A DNA stretch of 64,000 bases from Nemopilema nomurai (Eukaryota > Cnidaria > Scyphozoa > Rhizostomeae > Rhizostomatidae). The notes under the pieces are model-generated. The model ran no database searches, had not been told where the DNA came from, and worked only from the letters and a program-made list of their open reading frames with translations. A program made the position numbers and the translations under genes. Positions 36,501 through 45,770 of the stretch are shown here, in pieces. The stretch covers positions 5,137,189 to 5,201,188 of the forward strand of contig ML133401.1 of the NCBI GenBank assembly GCA_003864495.1. Direction: 5' to 3'. Numbering within the stretch: position 1 is the first letter of the stretch; the number at the start of each line of letters is the position of its first letter.

Positions 36501-37339
36501 AAATCTTAAAAATCTTCAAGCCCTTCTCTAGCGACATTCATCGCCATCGTAAACTTCCTCTTATTTCCTGAGCTAATCGCATTGTCTTGGCTTCGTTAAG
36601 AAACAGCATAAGAAGAGTAAATAATTTTAAAACACAATTTTTGTTTAACACACGTTTAAAGTCTTTAATTGAACAAAAGTTCCTTTTGTCAAATGCTTGT
36701 GCAAAAAACTAAATTTAAGCTTAGGATTGTTAAGTAATGTTTTACAGCTTTTCATCCCAATTTTATCTTATATTTCTCCACTGCAGTTTTCCTCCGGCCA
36801 ACTGTAACATTTTCTAGATTTTGTTGAAATGATTCAGTGGTATATCCATAGTCGTAGCCATAATTGCTTGATTCAAGAACGAGACGCTATGACTGTTGAG
36901 TTTTAGGTAGAAATTTTGAAAAAACCAGGTTAATCAATTTAAATTTCTTATTTTTGATTGCCAGTGTAAATGAAATTCTAGCCTTCTTTCGATACTATGT
37001 AAATAATTATTTGATAAGAAAAAGTATTGCAGCAATCCGAAGTCACGGCATTAAGCATGTAGCCACGTCACCATTACCCGGCAACAGTCGCTTAGGGTTG
37101 GCCCCCCTCCCTCTAACTGGAGCTGATATTACGACGATACTTGCTCTCCACATTTGCTCACCATACCTAATTTGATGCTACGTCCATTAAACAACAGGAA
37201 CTAGCAGCTACTTTGAGTTGTGTTTATGTTTTTTATGAATTCTGGTTGACATAAAAAATTCTCTGCGAAAAATTCATGAAATCTCATTACAAAACATTGA
37301 GAAGGACAGTACTAAAAAGCCTTACCTCGCCATTCCCAT
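24271..37339 (-). CDS. Lectin gene 1: secreted TSP1/FTP/RBL protein, rhamnospondin-like
   Basis: Twenty exons, read right to left: 37326-37339, 36369-36424, 35495-35654, 34815-35044, 34440-34619, 33715-33885, 32667-32837, 32046-32222, 31090-31260, 30650-30920, 30092-30240, 29430-29706, 28963-29111, 28134-28407, 27198-27355, 26825-26995, 26492-26662, 25970-26146, 25157-25460, 24271-24567. Every donor and acceptor follows GT-AG, every phase matches and no exon has an internal stop. The product is about 1,243 residues: signal peptide, a two-exon Cys-rich domain, TSP1 x5, FTP x3, TSP1 x3, RBL x2. TSP1 modules bind matrix and glycans; FTP domains bind L-fucose and RBL domains L-rhamnose or galactose. 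A secreted pattern-recognition or adhesion role is inferred. Hydractinia rhamnospondin has eight TSRs and an RBL; the FTP block here is an addition. The 3' end is unsure: either TGG-TGA directly after the last RBL, or a further small exon. Confidence 0.85.
24721..24806. repeat. 23-bp tandem repeat, 4 copies
   Basis: TTGATTAATAGATTCCACC plus AAAA recurs at 24721, 24744, 24767 and 24790 in the intron between the two RBL exons. The last copy diverges at ATCATC. Confidence 0.9.
25157..25460 (-). CDS. Gene 1 RBL (SUEL/Gal_Lectin) domain 1
   Basis: Phase 1-2 exon of 304 bp that joins the phase 2 start of RBL 2. It contains [34 protein letters not shown], and [18 protein letters not shown]. Both YGR and DPC motifs are present. 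It is clearly diverged from RBL 2, so this is an older duplication than the segmental event. Confidence 0.9.
25970..26146 (-). CDS. Gene 1 TSP1 repeat 8 (type C)
   Basis: 177-bp phase 1-1 exon: [18 protein letters not shown] and six cysteines ending [15 protein letters not shown] fits the O-fucose consensus C-x-x-(S/T)-C-x-x-G. The WxxW C-mannosylation motif is lost (WTRY). It is the closest relative of the four 177-bp TSP1 exons of gene 3. Confidence 0.9.
26492..26662 (-). CDS. Gene 1 TSP1 repeat 7 (type B)
   Basis: 171-bp phase 1-1 exon: [20 protein letters not shown] with six cysteines. It keeps WSSW, but Lys replaces the O-fucose acceptor Thr/Ser in CSAKCGPG. It is nearly identical to the 491-bp-period exons of gene 3, so it is the single-copy counterpart of that array. 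Confidence 0.9.
26825..26995 (-). CDS. Gene 1 TSP1 repeat 6
   Basis: 171-bp phase 1-1 exon: [20 protein letters not shown], six cysteines, ending CNTNKCPG. It has the O-fucose consensus (CSVSCGGG). It follows the FTP block directly. Confidence 0.9.
27198..28407 (-). CDS. Gene 1 FTP (F-type lectin) domain 3
   Basis: Two exons, 28134-28407 (phase 1-2) and 27198-27355 (phase 2-1). It starts [17 protein letters not shown] and carries CTHT followed after 26 residues by RGDCCSTR, the eel-fucolectin His/Arg/Arg spacing with its adjacent cysteine pair. The second exon supplies the closing strands: [21 protein letters not shown] heptamer minisatellite fills most of the intron between the two halves. 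Confidence 0.9.
27793..28079. repeat. Heptamer-based minisatellite (GAGAGTG/GTGAGTA)
   Basis: Alternating 7-bp units GAGAGTG, GTGAGTA, GAGGGTA and GTAGAGA make higher-order units of 14 and 21 bp. The array lies inside the intron that splits FTP domain 3. Its GTGAGTA units look like splice donors. A homologous array of different length lies at 45198-45436. Long reverse-strand open frames are a by-product of the 7- and 21-bp periods. Confidence 0.95.
28963..29706 (-). CDS. Gene 1 FTP (F-type lectin) domain 2
   Basis: Exons 29430-29706 (phase 1-2) and 28963-29111 (phase 2-1). Motifs: [37 protein letters not shown], and [20 protein letters not shown]. His to first Arg is 27 positions and Arg to Arg is 7, as in eel fucolectin. 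This is the cassette that was triplicated in gene 2. Confidence 0.92.
30092..30920 (-). CDS. Gene 1 FTP (F-type lectin) domain 1
   Basis: Exons 30650-30920 (phase 1-2) and 30092-30240 (phase 2-1). Motifs: [42 protein letters not shown], and [20 protein letters not shown]. The fucose-binding spacing is intact. It is the most diverged of the three FTP domains of gene 1 and has no counterpart in gene 2. Confidence 0.9.
31090..31260 (-). CDS. Gene 1 TSP1 repeat 5
   Basis: 171-bp phase 1-1 exon: [20 protein letters not shown], six cysteines, ending NLRHCQG. O-fucose consensus present; WxxW absent. Confidence 0.9.
31768..32035. repeat. 10-bp minisatellite AAGATTGAGC beside a TSP1 exon
   Basis: About 26 units of AAGATTGAGC with variants (ATGATTAAAC, AAAACTAAGC). 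It ends 10 bp from the donor-side edge of the TSP1 exon at 32046, so it starts almost at the beginning of the downstream intron on the minus strand. Confidence 0.95.
32046..32222 (-). CDS. Gene 1 TSP1 repeat 4
   Basis: 177-bp phase 1-1 exon: [20 protein letters not shown], six cysteines, ending NTHPCPS. The donor is A|GTATGC, so the junction codon with the next exon becomes ATT (Ile) instead of the usual Val. O-fucose consensus present. Confidence 0.88.
32667..32837 (-). CDS. Gene 1 TSP1 repeat 3
   Basis: 171-bp phase 1-1 exon: [20 protein letters not shown], six cysteines, ending DMGGCPS. It fits C-x-x-T-C-x-x-G. Donor A|GTGAGC. Confidence 0.9.
33715..33885 (-). CDS. Gene 1 TSP1 repeat 2
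   Basis: 171-bp phase 1-1 exon: [20 protein letters not shown], six cysteines, ending NEHPCPG. O-fucose consensus present. Confidence 0.9.
34440..34619 (-). CDS. Gene 1 TSP1 repeat 1
   Basis: 180-bp phase 1-1 exon: [20 protein letters not shown], six cysteines, ending GTAPCPG. It keeps WSKW but has Glu where the O-fucose Thr/Ser would be. It follows the Cys-rich N-terminal domain. Confidence 0.88.
34815..35654 (-). CDS. Gene 1 N-terminal Cys-rich domain (two exons)
   Basis: Exons 35495-35654 (phase 1-2) and 34815-35044 (phase 2-1). The first gives [20 protein letters not shown]; the second gives [19 protein letters not shown] then a YFGLCYGG motif, several more cysteines ([16 protein letters not shown]) and [10 protein letters not shown]. 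The pattern GCF ... ACRC ... [14 protein letters not shown] resembles a domain I associate with the N-terminus of TSP1-bearing cnidarian secreted proteins, but I cannot name it with certainty. It is absent from gene 2. Confidence 0.75.
36369..37339 (-). CDS. Gene 1 start codon micro-exon and signal peptide exon
   Basis: Exon 1 contributes only 14 coding bases (37326-37339: ATGGGAATGGCGAG, donor GTAAGG). Exon 2 (36369-36424, 56 bp) completes [20 protein letters not shown] then SAKG, a typical signal peptide. The AUG has A at -3 and G at +4. Phase 2 joins phase 2 (AG|C, Ser) and exon 2 ends in phase 1, joining exon 3 as GGG. The same two exons exist at 51716-51729 and 50850-50905. Confidence 0.8.
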
Positions 37340-39842
37340 CTTCTTCAAGCATGCCAGTATTAGACATTTCTTCTACGTTTCTCTCTTTATAAATGCCCAT
37401 TGTTTGCTCTCTTTGATGCGACCAGCAAACCTTCTTACAGCTGATCTAACACTTCCAAATCCATTTTGCTTGCGTTTCTCATATGCTATTAATTGTATCC
37501 AATATTTTGCTTGAATTGATGCCAGAATGAATTGATTCAGAAGAAAGCAATTTCCTTAATCGTAGAAACTGGGCTTCCAATTTACTCTCGATCGAAAATT
37601 AATTATATATTTTCAAATAAAACAAAACCAGATTCAAGCAAGGCACAAAAGAATAAAGCTTACAGTTTGCATGAATGTCAGAAAGGAGGATTTCCAATTT
37701 CGACTCTGTTTACTTTCGATATTTGCCAATGAAACTTGAAATAAATAAAAGATGAAAGAAGTAGTGTGATTGTAACAAACCTTTAATATGCAATCGATAA
37801 TTGCTTCAAAAGGAGTTGTGTATTTCTTCAAAAAATAGACCTTTTATAGTCCTTTCAATAGTTCTTTTTAAAGTCCTTTTTTATACTTACGTTTATTTTC
37901 TATTAGTAATGCCAATAAAATTTTAGCCAGTTGCAAAATCTCAAACTTTGCTTCAAACTCTGTGCATTTTATTAAAGAACAGTAGCAAATTGTTTAGGAA
38001 AGTCATATCGTACTGATGTACCTTTAAAGGTTGTGGTGTCTGTAAAATGGTGCTTACAATGCCATGCCCAATTCATTTCTCACCTTAGATATAACCGACA
38101 TCTATGAGTTAATGCAAAAATGAACATCAAAAGTGTCATCAGTAGATAGAAACACATTTTGCATAACCCACGGCTACTCAAGGGTTTCCGAGCCTAGGTA
38201 GAAACAGGGATGTGCTGTCAGAGGGGGAGAGGCTTCCAGGAACAACAAGAACGTTCTTCTTGCATCGGGGAACTTGACGTCAATTGGGAACTTTGAACAA
38301 CTTATTGAAAATGTTGAACAAATTAACTGTGGAGAAAAAGTTGGTCAAAAAGGATAGTTGGTCACTCTTTTTCTTAAGCACCCCAATCACAATGGTCTAG
38401 GCACATAACTGGGGAGAAACCGTTTTAAAATAGAATTTCACTCCACCCTAAAAAGGGTATACAATACTGTCCATTTGAGATTCATAGATAAGAGAACAGT
38501 TCTTTTTATCAAAGGCTATTCATAATGAGATAAGGGACAGTATCCATATGGTGCTAGCCAAAGGAAATTTTTGCATGCAAGCAGGTGCAACTATTGCATG
38601 CCTCCTATATTTATCCACCACGAATCTGGGTAAATCAACCCCTCTCACAAAATACAATGTGCGGCATATACTCCCAATGCAATTTAATGGATTGAATATT
38701 CGACACTGTATCGGTGACCGCGGAGTCACAATGTTCTAGAATAACTTTTACAGGGCAGTCGAGAGCAAGCGCGGGCCCCGGGGTCATTTAGTTGCACTAA
38801 GAATAAACAAAGATACATGAACGCATTTTGACGTGCACACTTTCTATACATATTCGCTGCAGTTATTGATTCAGTGCAGAATCTGTGACTCACAGAATAA
38901 AGGTATAATGGCAGCTTCTCCATCTTGCCTGTGGACTCTGTACAATCAGCAAGAACTCTCTTTCAATTTGCTTCACACAATGACCGTGTGTTCAGACAGG
39001 GGATCTCTTTTTGGCATTTAGTTTTTAACACGAGAATCGTTCAATTTGTCACACTGGCATGAAAGCGATAAACGGTACTTGCTTCCAGTCCTAATCTTAG
39101 TGTCAAATGTTCGACGTTGACATGTGTGGCAGGGACACTGCACGAGCGGTATACAGAAATGACGACCGTTCTGAGGTCCTCTTCTCATCTTTACTATACT
39201 CAAATTTTCTTTAATATACTTTTATAGCCAGTGCTTGTGCGATTCTGTTTGACTCTCATCCCTACGAGCTCTCTAATAACACGTGTGATAAATCCGAAGG
39301 CGCATCCCAGTCTCTCTCAAGTACTTAATAAAACGCCTCACAAAACGATACGACACACTAAGAGCTTTCACAAGACTCTTGTGTTGGTGGTAATCCACTC
39401 TTCCTACACTAGCGTCACTTATCCATGTCTGTTCTCTAACGTAAACACGAAGCTCTTACATACATTAAATTATTAATATATTAAATAAATTAAATTTATG
39501 CGAATACATGCATTAAATTATCTAAATAAAGAAGTATTGTCTCTCAATGGTGATTCCGGTGGACATACGTAAATGCAGATAGAGTGCCTAAGATTCAAGT
39601 GCTGTCTCACAAATGGTAGGCATATGTTGTAAAGCAAAAGAACTTCCTGAATAAACTAGCCTAAAAGAGCTATGACATAAATGCAATTCCTAAAGATATG
39701 CTTAACAAAGAGTATAGCTAGAATAGCACGACGAAGAAAAACAAGTCTAAACTATGGGCAATATCTAAAGTGAATAATCCTAAATGCTCCGTTATTACAT
39801 TAGGCCTTGGTGATAGTAATTATTGAAAAGCAGCATTTGTTA

Positions 39843-39978
39843 TACACGCTTTTTTATAAGGAACCTACCCCAAGGCCTAGTTCCAAAAGTTCCTTATTCA
39901 TAGACCTCAAATCATCAGATTATACACGTGTTTGGTTTTTTGTTCCTTATAAAATGGTTCCTTATAAAAAAGCGTGTA
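39843..39978. mobile_element. MITE with perfect 23-bp terminal inverted repeats (copy 1)
   Basis: Bases 39843-39865 (TACACGCTTTTTTATAAGG plus AACC) are the exact inverse of 39956-39978. The element is 136 bp, non-coding, flanked by TA, and so compatible with a Tc1/mariner-type TA target. It is also at the matching place in the second duplication copy (54182-54317), so it inserted before the duplication. Confidence 0.85.
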
Positions 39979-40323
39979 CCTAAATTGGAGCAAGTTTTTA
40001 TTATTTTAATGAATGACTAATCATGTCTGCAAAATATTTTCATCAAATGGTGTTTTTAAGCCCTCAAAGCGACAAGTTAAATTTTGGCGGGAAACGTATC
40101 ACGTGATGATGTGACGTAGCCATTGAAAACCTCCGCACCGTGGGCAGTGCTTTGTATAGGACTGTGCCTGGAAGGGAACTTGGGCACCTTTATTTCGGAA
40201 TTTTATTCATGAAAACAGAATGAAGTTATTATAAAATAGCAACTGACTGAGTACTCAGAAGGACATGCCCTACAGTACAGCCTAGGGATGCACATTGACA
40301 AAGCGGGCCGCAGCACTATTGGA

Positions 40324-40338
40324 GGTACCCTGGGTACC
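40324..40338. other. Perfect 15-bp palindrome GGTACCCTGGGTACC
   Basis: It is followed by AGACCC and resembles the terminus of the small MITE at 4091-4199 (TACCCTG..TACCAGAC). It is probably a fused or decayed relic of that family. It also occurs in the second duplication copy near 54660. Confidence 0.5.
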
Positions 40339-41940
40339 AGACCCACTGTGTATCAAGGAATTGAAGGGGAAAAGGATAACACACACTTAGTTTCAATCTG
40401 ATCTTCATGAACTTTAAGTTCAAGGCTACAAGGCCTCCATCCTCCAACCATCTCCTTGAACCAAATCTGTTTCGAATTGATTCATTAACGCCAACAAGAT
40501 GCTTTTTGTGCGCGAGTAGTCAAATGTCCTATGCCTACTTATTGTAGCCCTACCAAGGATTGTCGTCTATGATCCTCTCAAAGTCGAATTTCTATCGAAA
40601 AAGTCCAGATTACTTGATTGTGAACTATTTTTCCCTGTTGGCATCAGTAAAATTACACAATGAAATATCTGACATAAATCGATCGAATAGTATATAGGGA
40701 GAAATGTTTTGCTTAGTAACGAAAACATGTAGCAGTCCATGCAGCCAATCCACTTGTAATCATCTTGTCTACCAAAAAGAAGCAAAAATCATCACCCCCT
40801 TCCCCCTCCCCTGTGAGAAAATCTTTCTGTTGGAAGTACTTCGCCTCAGGCCTCCATTGTCGATTTCTTTGTTTCTTATTTACAAACAAAGGAATATAAC
40901 AACTGAGAAATAAAAAGCTACTTTAAGATACCACTTTTAGATTGAGGTACTCTTGGCTCTAATCCTCAATTAGTGCTTTCTGCTTTAGTAAGTAAATGAA
41001 TAATGATTAGACACACGAGTATTTTTTCCTATACATTTTGAAGGTAACGTAAATGCCACCTTTAGCCTATGTTTGCTTGCCATAGACCTCAATTAAAGGC
41101 TTCTTTCAGATAGCAGTGGAGATAAATACAAGGGCGGATCCAGATCGATTTCATATTTCCGACAAATTCAGATAACTTTATTTCTGCATGTTGTACGGCC
41201 GCACAGCTACGACAAATCGCTTTTCCAACTGATGCAGTTCCTTGTCAGATGATATTAATATTTCACCACATCCTGTCATCCCCCCATTTTCCTGAGCCAT
41301 TTCTCGCTATACTCGCGCAGTCTCAGCCCCATTTCCTTTTTCTAGCATGCCTCTGCTCCTTCACTTCCGTAGAAACCTTTAAGCCACAATCATATGAACA
41401 GAGCAACCAAAGCCTACAACTCTTGCGCAACCATTTTGATTAGTGCATCGGTGTCAATCATGATGGCTTTGACAGCTCAATTCTTTTCAACAAAGGATAG
41501 CTAAACTGCATCGGTCCCCAGACCTCTGAGCGAAGTTGGTGGCTACCTACACCTTTCGAACATACCCTAACTCGTCTTTACATCAACTTCGATGGCCTAT
41601 ACACATAGCTGTAATACGGTAACCTGAAACTATTTATAAACAAGGATCACATGAGCGAATTCTCTTGCGCATAGCCTATAAGGTTACTTCACTCGTCGAA
41701 ACAACAGTCTTTTAGGAGGTGTACCAAAATTGCATTGAGTGGCTACTCATTAGCTGAATGTGTGTCATATTCTCTTGAGTAATCAGGTTTTAAGGAAAAG
41801 TTTTCAGTTGGTTAGCTCAGCAAAATAATGAAGAGCTGATTTCACATTCACTATGCGCTGAAGTAAACGCGCCCTTTGAACCAGCAAAAGTTTTTTCAAT
41901 CAAATGTCATCCAAGCAACCCTACACTACCCTGTCCTATC

Positions 41941-42070
41941 ATGTCGTGTCGTGTACTGTCATGTCGGGTCATTTCGAGTCGTGTTGAGTCGAGTCTTGTT
42001 GTGTTGAGTCGTGTCCGTCTCTATCCTTTTCTTTCGTGTCATGTCGTGTCATGACTTGTCCTGTAGTGTG
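41941..42070. repeat. Degenerate TGTCG/TCGTG pentamer tract (copy 1)
   Basis: Repeated words ATGTCGTGTCGTG, GTCGGGTCATTTCGAGTCG and TGTTGAGTCGAGTC form a low-complexity tract. The duplicate lies at 56934-57062. Confidence 0.7.
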
Positions 42071-43719
42071 ATATAAAGTCAGTCTCCTTCTCTTCCCTAA
42101 TTAACCCTACTCTACCCTTCATTGCCCAGTCGTTCCTTTCCAATCCGTATTCTTATTATTTCGTGCAAGAAATCATGCCCAAACTTTCCGCATATGAATT
42201 CTAGAGTTGTTGATTACTGAGTGTCCTAATTTAGGAGGATGTGGAGAAGATTTGCAAAAGAAAGGCTCATTTCGTCAGTAGCTGTCTAAAGTACCATGTT
42301 ATTGAAATCTTTACAAGCATTTGGTTTTGATTATGAATTCTCTAATTGATTAATCACCAGAAACGTTAGCATTCAATTCTCGATCATGTGGCTATAGAAT
42401 ATCTCTCGATCAGCTTTTTCGTATAATCTGCAAAAGGAAATAAAACATATTAATACTTAATATAAAATAATAATATAAATATATAATTGAAAATGTTTCT
42501 TGAAAATCATTACCAAAGCAAAATCGTATAAAATTTGTGAGCAAAACGTGAAAGAATTCATCGTAGTTTAACATCGTAGAGGGAAGATCATCGCAGGGAT
42601 TGAAAGATTTGGGGGAAGTGCAAGAGCTTTGTCTAAAAACCAAGGAACGTCTCTTGTGTGCAAGATTCTGATTACATCCATTGGTTTTCGATAAGAAGGG
42701 ACTTCCTATTGGTGGGTAGAAATGTTGCAGCGGATGTTTATTTGGCCAATAAATGAAGTATCATCACAGTAAAAGAAGGCATTCAGTAAGCAACATGTAC
42801 GTTTAACCCGGCTTGATAGACTGGTTCGTTCATGCGAGGTTAGAGGTGAAGGGTCAATCGCTATTGCAAGATCTGGGTTGATGTAAGCCTCTTGGCTCGT
42901 GGGTTGAGAATGGTCTAAGAAGTCTCTGATTAAGAGCAACCCTATGCCAGCTAGTTTGCTAACTATATTGCAGACACAGCAATGCATTCAGTGATATCTT
43001 GTAAGTCTATCTTGTTTTTTCTTGATTTGCGATGAAGCTTGTAAGAAGCGTGTTGCTTTGACCTAAACATCTGAAGAGAAGATAGGCCATGGAACGACTT
43101 CATTCTGAGTAGAATTATTCTGGAGTCTGAATTTTTCAATGTGAAAATATTTCTACTCTAAATATATGGTTCTAGTTAAAGACATGAAGCTTAGTACAGT
43201 CTGTACCTCAGAAAATTCCACTATCTTGAGCCTTTCTTAAAACACAGGTTTTTATAGTTTTATTCAAGTGAAGTTGCTAAAGTTTAAATAAAGTTTAGAG
43301 TTAATTAAACAAATTTATGTAGGTGCATAAATCACATACATTTTTATTTAGGCCTAATATCAGATTACATTTTAAGGGCTTTAGTTTGAAACTCCAATAA
43401 GCACCATAAAACGTCTTCATCTCTTTTCAGAGCAAGTGCAACTTTACTTCCAGAAAAGCTTTCGCCTTATTTGCGTTATCATCGCCTTATCTTACCCAGT
43501 CTAATTATTTTCTTTTCGATCCGTAACTCTCTGTATATGAACCAAACGTTTGTGAAGTACTGACCGATCAGTTGCTTATGATCATGACAAAGCTTTGCAA
43601 GAGAAAGAACCATCTGGTCAACTGCTGGTTGTGGTATCATTTCAAGGAAATCATCACAAAAATTTATAATCGATAGGTTAATCAGAAATCACTTTATTTA
43701 TTGATTAACCACTAGAAAT

Positions 43720-43787
43720 CTAATTTATGTTTTCTATTTCAATCATTTTGCTGTTATAGAGAGCATCAGGTCCATCCACTGCATACT
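43720..43787 (-). pseudogene. Duplicate of the candidate small 3' terminal exon
   Basis: Same sequence as 23530-23597. In gene 2 its phase would fit the phase-1 donor of the last FTP exon, but that exon already has a stop at 44660-44662, so it would at most be untranslated. Confidence 0.3.
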
Positions 43788-44659
43788 CTGAAATAGAAAA
43801 TAGAAGAATTAACCTTGATTGGACTGTGTTAGCTGCAAAACAACACTAATTGAGAAAAACGCAAATATGTAGGCAAAATGAACGTTTAGTCATCTGCATA
43901 GGAATCGATGGGAATGCAGTATAGAATTTTGAATTGGAACAGTGTCCCCAAAACAAAAGAACAATGCCTGTTTGATGCAATTTTGTATACAGAGGTCGAT
44001 GACTAAAAAGGTCATAAATCGTCAAAAGATTTCTAACACTCAATTGGGTTAGTTACTCTTTTCCCCCTTTAAGTAATGCTGGAACAGTAATGAGTAGAAC
44101 TGATTTACTGGAATTCATGCGATTTAATTAGAAGAAGCATTTCATTTAGATGCATGGATGTATTGTTTGATTAAAGGATATAGGCGTCCTCTAAATTCAA
44201 ATTGGAAGAAAAGTCTACTGTCGAATGAAAATGTTTGGATTCTCCAAGTACTTTTGACAAGCAATAGGTAAAACAAATTTTGACTGCTACACATTTCAAC
44301 ATCAAACACATTTCAGGATCGGCATCTCAGTCACCACAGGCTCTGAGTCTAGCACCGTAATACAGTAACAGATTCAAATAGAACCCCATTAGATGAAAGG
44401 TCAAGCAAAGACATTGGACAAAACCAAGGGCATTGCCAACTCACCAAGTGCACCTGTAGCGAACGTTGACATAACATGAATATATATCTGACTGTTTATT
44501 GCTTAGTTATTTGCTTTTTAAAGATAGACTGATAGACAGAATGAAGTATACTCTAATATTCTAGCCTTTGCTATTCTAGCGAAATTTGCTTTACGAAAGC
44601 CTTTCGTGCACTTCATTGTAGACAGAAAAGGCTTGGTACCCACCTTTCTCGTTCTGCTT

Positions 44660-45770
44660 CTAAGCATACACTTCTACTTCGCAAAGCGTTAAAAAGTCCT
44701 TTCCCCTCAGCACCACGTAAACAAATCTACCACTGGTTGGTTTCGAACAGTGGATGAACGTCTTAATTCCTGGCAGCATTGGCATCTCGCGATAGTGGCA
44801 CCTAGTGTCGAAGGTTATCGAAGCACGCTCAGTGATAATCAAAATAAAATAAAAACGATAAGAAATATGATAAAAAGGTGTAATACCTGATAATAACTTG
44901 GTACAGGTGCGTAGATAAAGTTGGTTGTACCCATTGAAATAAACGATTGTTTTTGCCTTGGGAGAATCTGGGAAAGGGAGGCCAAAAGGAAGAGAGAAGC
45001 TCAAGGGAGGCAAGGTCTTGCCGAAAAGATTTCACAGCGATGAATAGTCTTTGTCTAGTCTATGGCAGCAGTGTGCATTAGAGAAGTGTGGGATAGTTAC
45101 GGGGTGCAGCCTAATAGCCTGGTTGCAGGACAATAAAAAAGTGCAGTGGCAAATTTTAAGACAACTGCGAATCAGCATCTACAGAAGAAATAGGGATTAG
45201 AGAGTAGAGAGTGGTGAGTAGAGAGTGGTGAGTAGAGGGTAGAGAGTGGTGAGTAGAGAGTGGTGAGTAGAGAGTGGTGAGTAGAGGGTAGAGAGTGGTG
45301 AGTAGAGAGTAGTGAGTAGAGAGTAGAGAGTGGTGAGTAGACAGTGGTGAGTAGAGGGTAGAGACTGGTGTGTAGAGAGTAGTGAGTAGAGAGTAGAGAG
45401 TGGTGAGTAGAGAGTGGTGAGTAGAGGGTAGAGAGGGGAAGAGATGGTAGAGAAGCAATTTCAAAGCAGTGAAAAGAAAGAGACAAACCGACTCACAGCG
45501 AGTTTCTGAACGGAGAGTCTATGTTTCCCACCCTGAAGTCAATCTGTTTCAACCGCGTTGAGCAACAGTCACCTCTGTTGACAATGGCAATCTTTTGCAC
45601 TGTTCGGGGGGTAAGTAAATCCACTCGCCACCAAGCTCTCGGCTCTAGCCTGGTGTGTGTGCAGGACGCGCCGGCATAGTTTGAATCTGGGTTGCCATCA
45701 ACGGCCCTATTTGATATTCCTTCATGATATGTTGAAGATTGTCGTGTCGGCTTTCCTCTTGCAAAGTTTT
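44660..45770 (-). CDS. Gene 2 FTP domain 4, ends in stop
   Basis: Exons 45497-45770 and 44660-44801. It is orthologous to FTP domain 3 of gene 1, with [29 protein letters not shown] and [20 protein letters not shown]. Where gene 1 reads TAT-TCT-GCG-AAG, gene 2 reads TAT-GCT-TAG-AAG, so translation stops at 44662-44660. Confidence 0.85.

Larger units (their letters stand above)
37340..42851. other. Intergenic: upstream region of gene 1 and 3' side of gene 2
   Basis: AT-rich, duplicated nearly base for base upstream of gene 2 (51730-57842). It should hold the 5' UTR and promoter of gene 1 near its left end. Short open frames here occur in both copies but have no splice signals or recognisable motifs, and some differ by frame-breaking indels. 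A MITE (39843-39978), a palindrome (40324-40338) and a TGTCG-rich tract (41941-42070) were noted. Confidence 0.6.
22653..42857. repeat. Segmental duplication, copy 1 (contains lectin gene 1)
   Basis: About 20.2 kb, homologous in order to 42852-57848. Matching blocks seen by eye: 22653-24295 with 42852-44469; 27018-29910 with 44464 to about 50795 (partly triplicated there); 36281-42857 with 50803-57848. Identity looks high, with scattered substitutions and small indels, in both intergenic and exon sequence. The start, the internal junction and the right end all show GGTCAA. Confidence 0.85.

Noticed and set aside
38548..38739. 63-codon frame shared by 38548 and 52935
   Set aside because: Both strands are open here, there is no domain or splice signal, and identity is explained by the segmental duplication.
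42410..42643. Minus-strand frame FRQSSCTSPKSFNPCDDL, duplicated at 57404-57634
   Set aside because: An acceptor-like TTTTAG precedes it, but the two copies differ by frame-changing indels at the 3' side and no partner exon is apparent.
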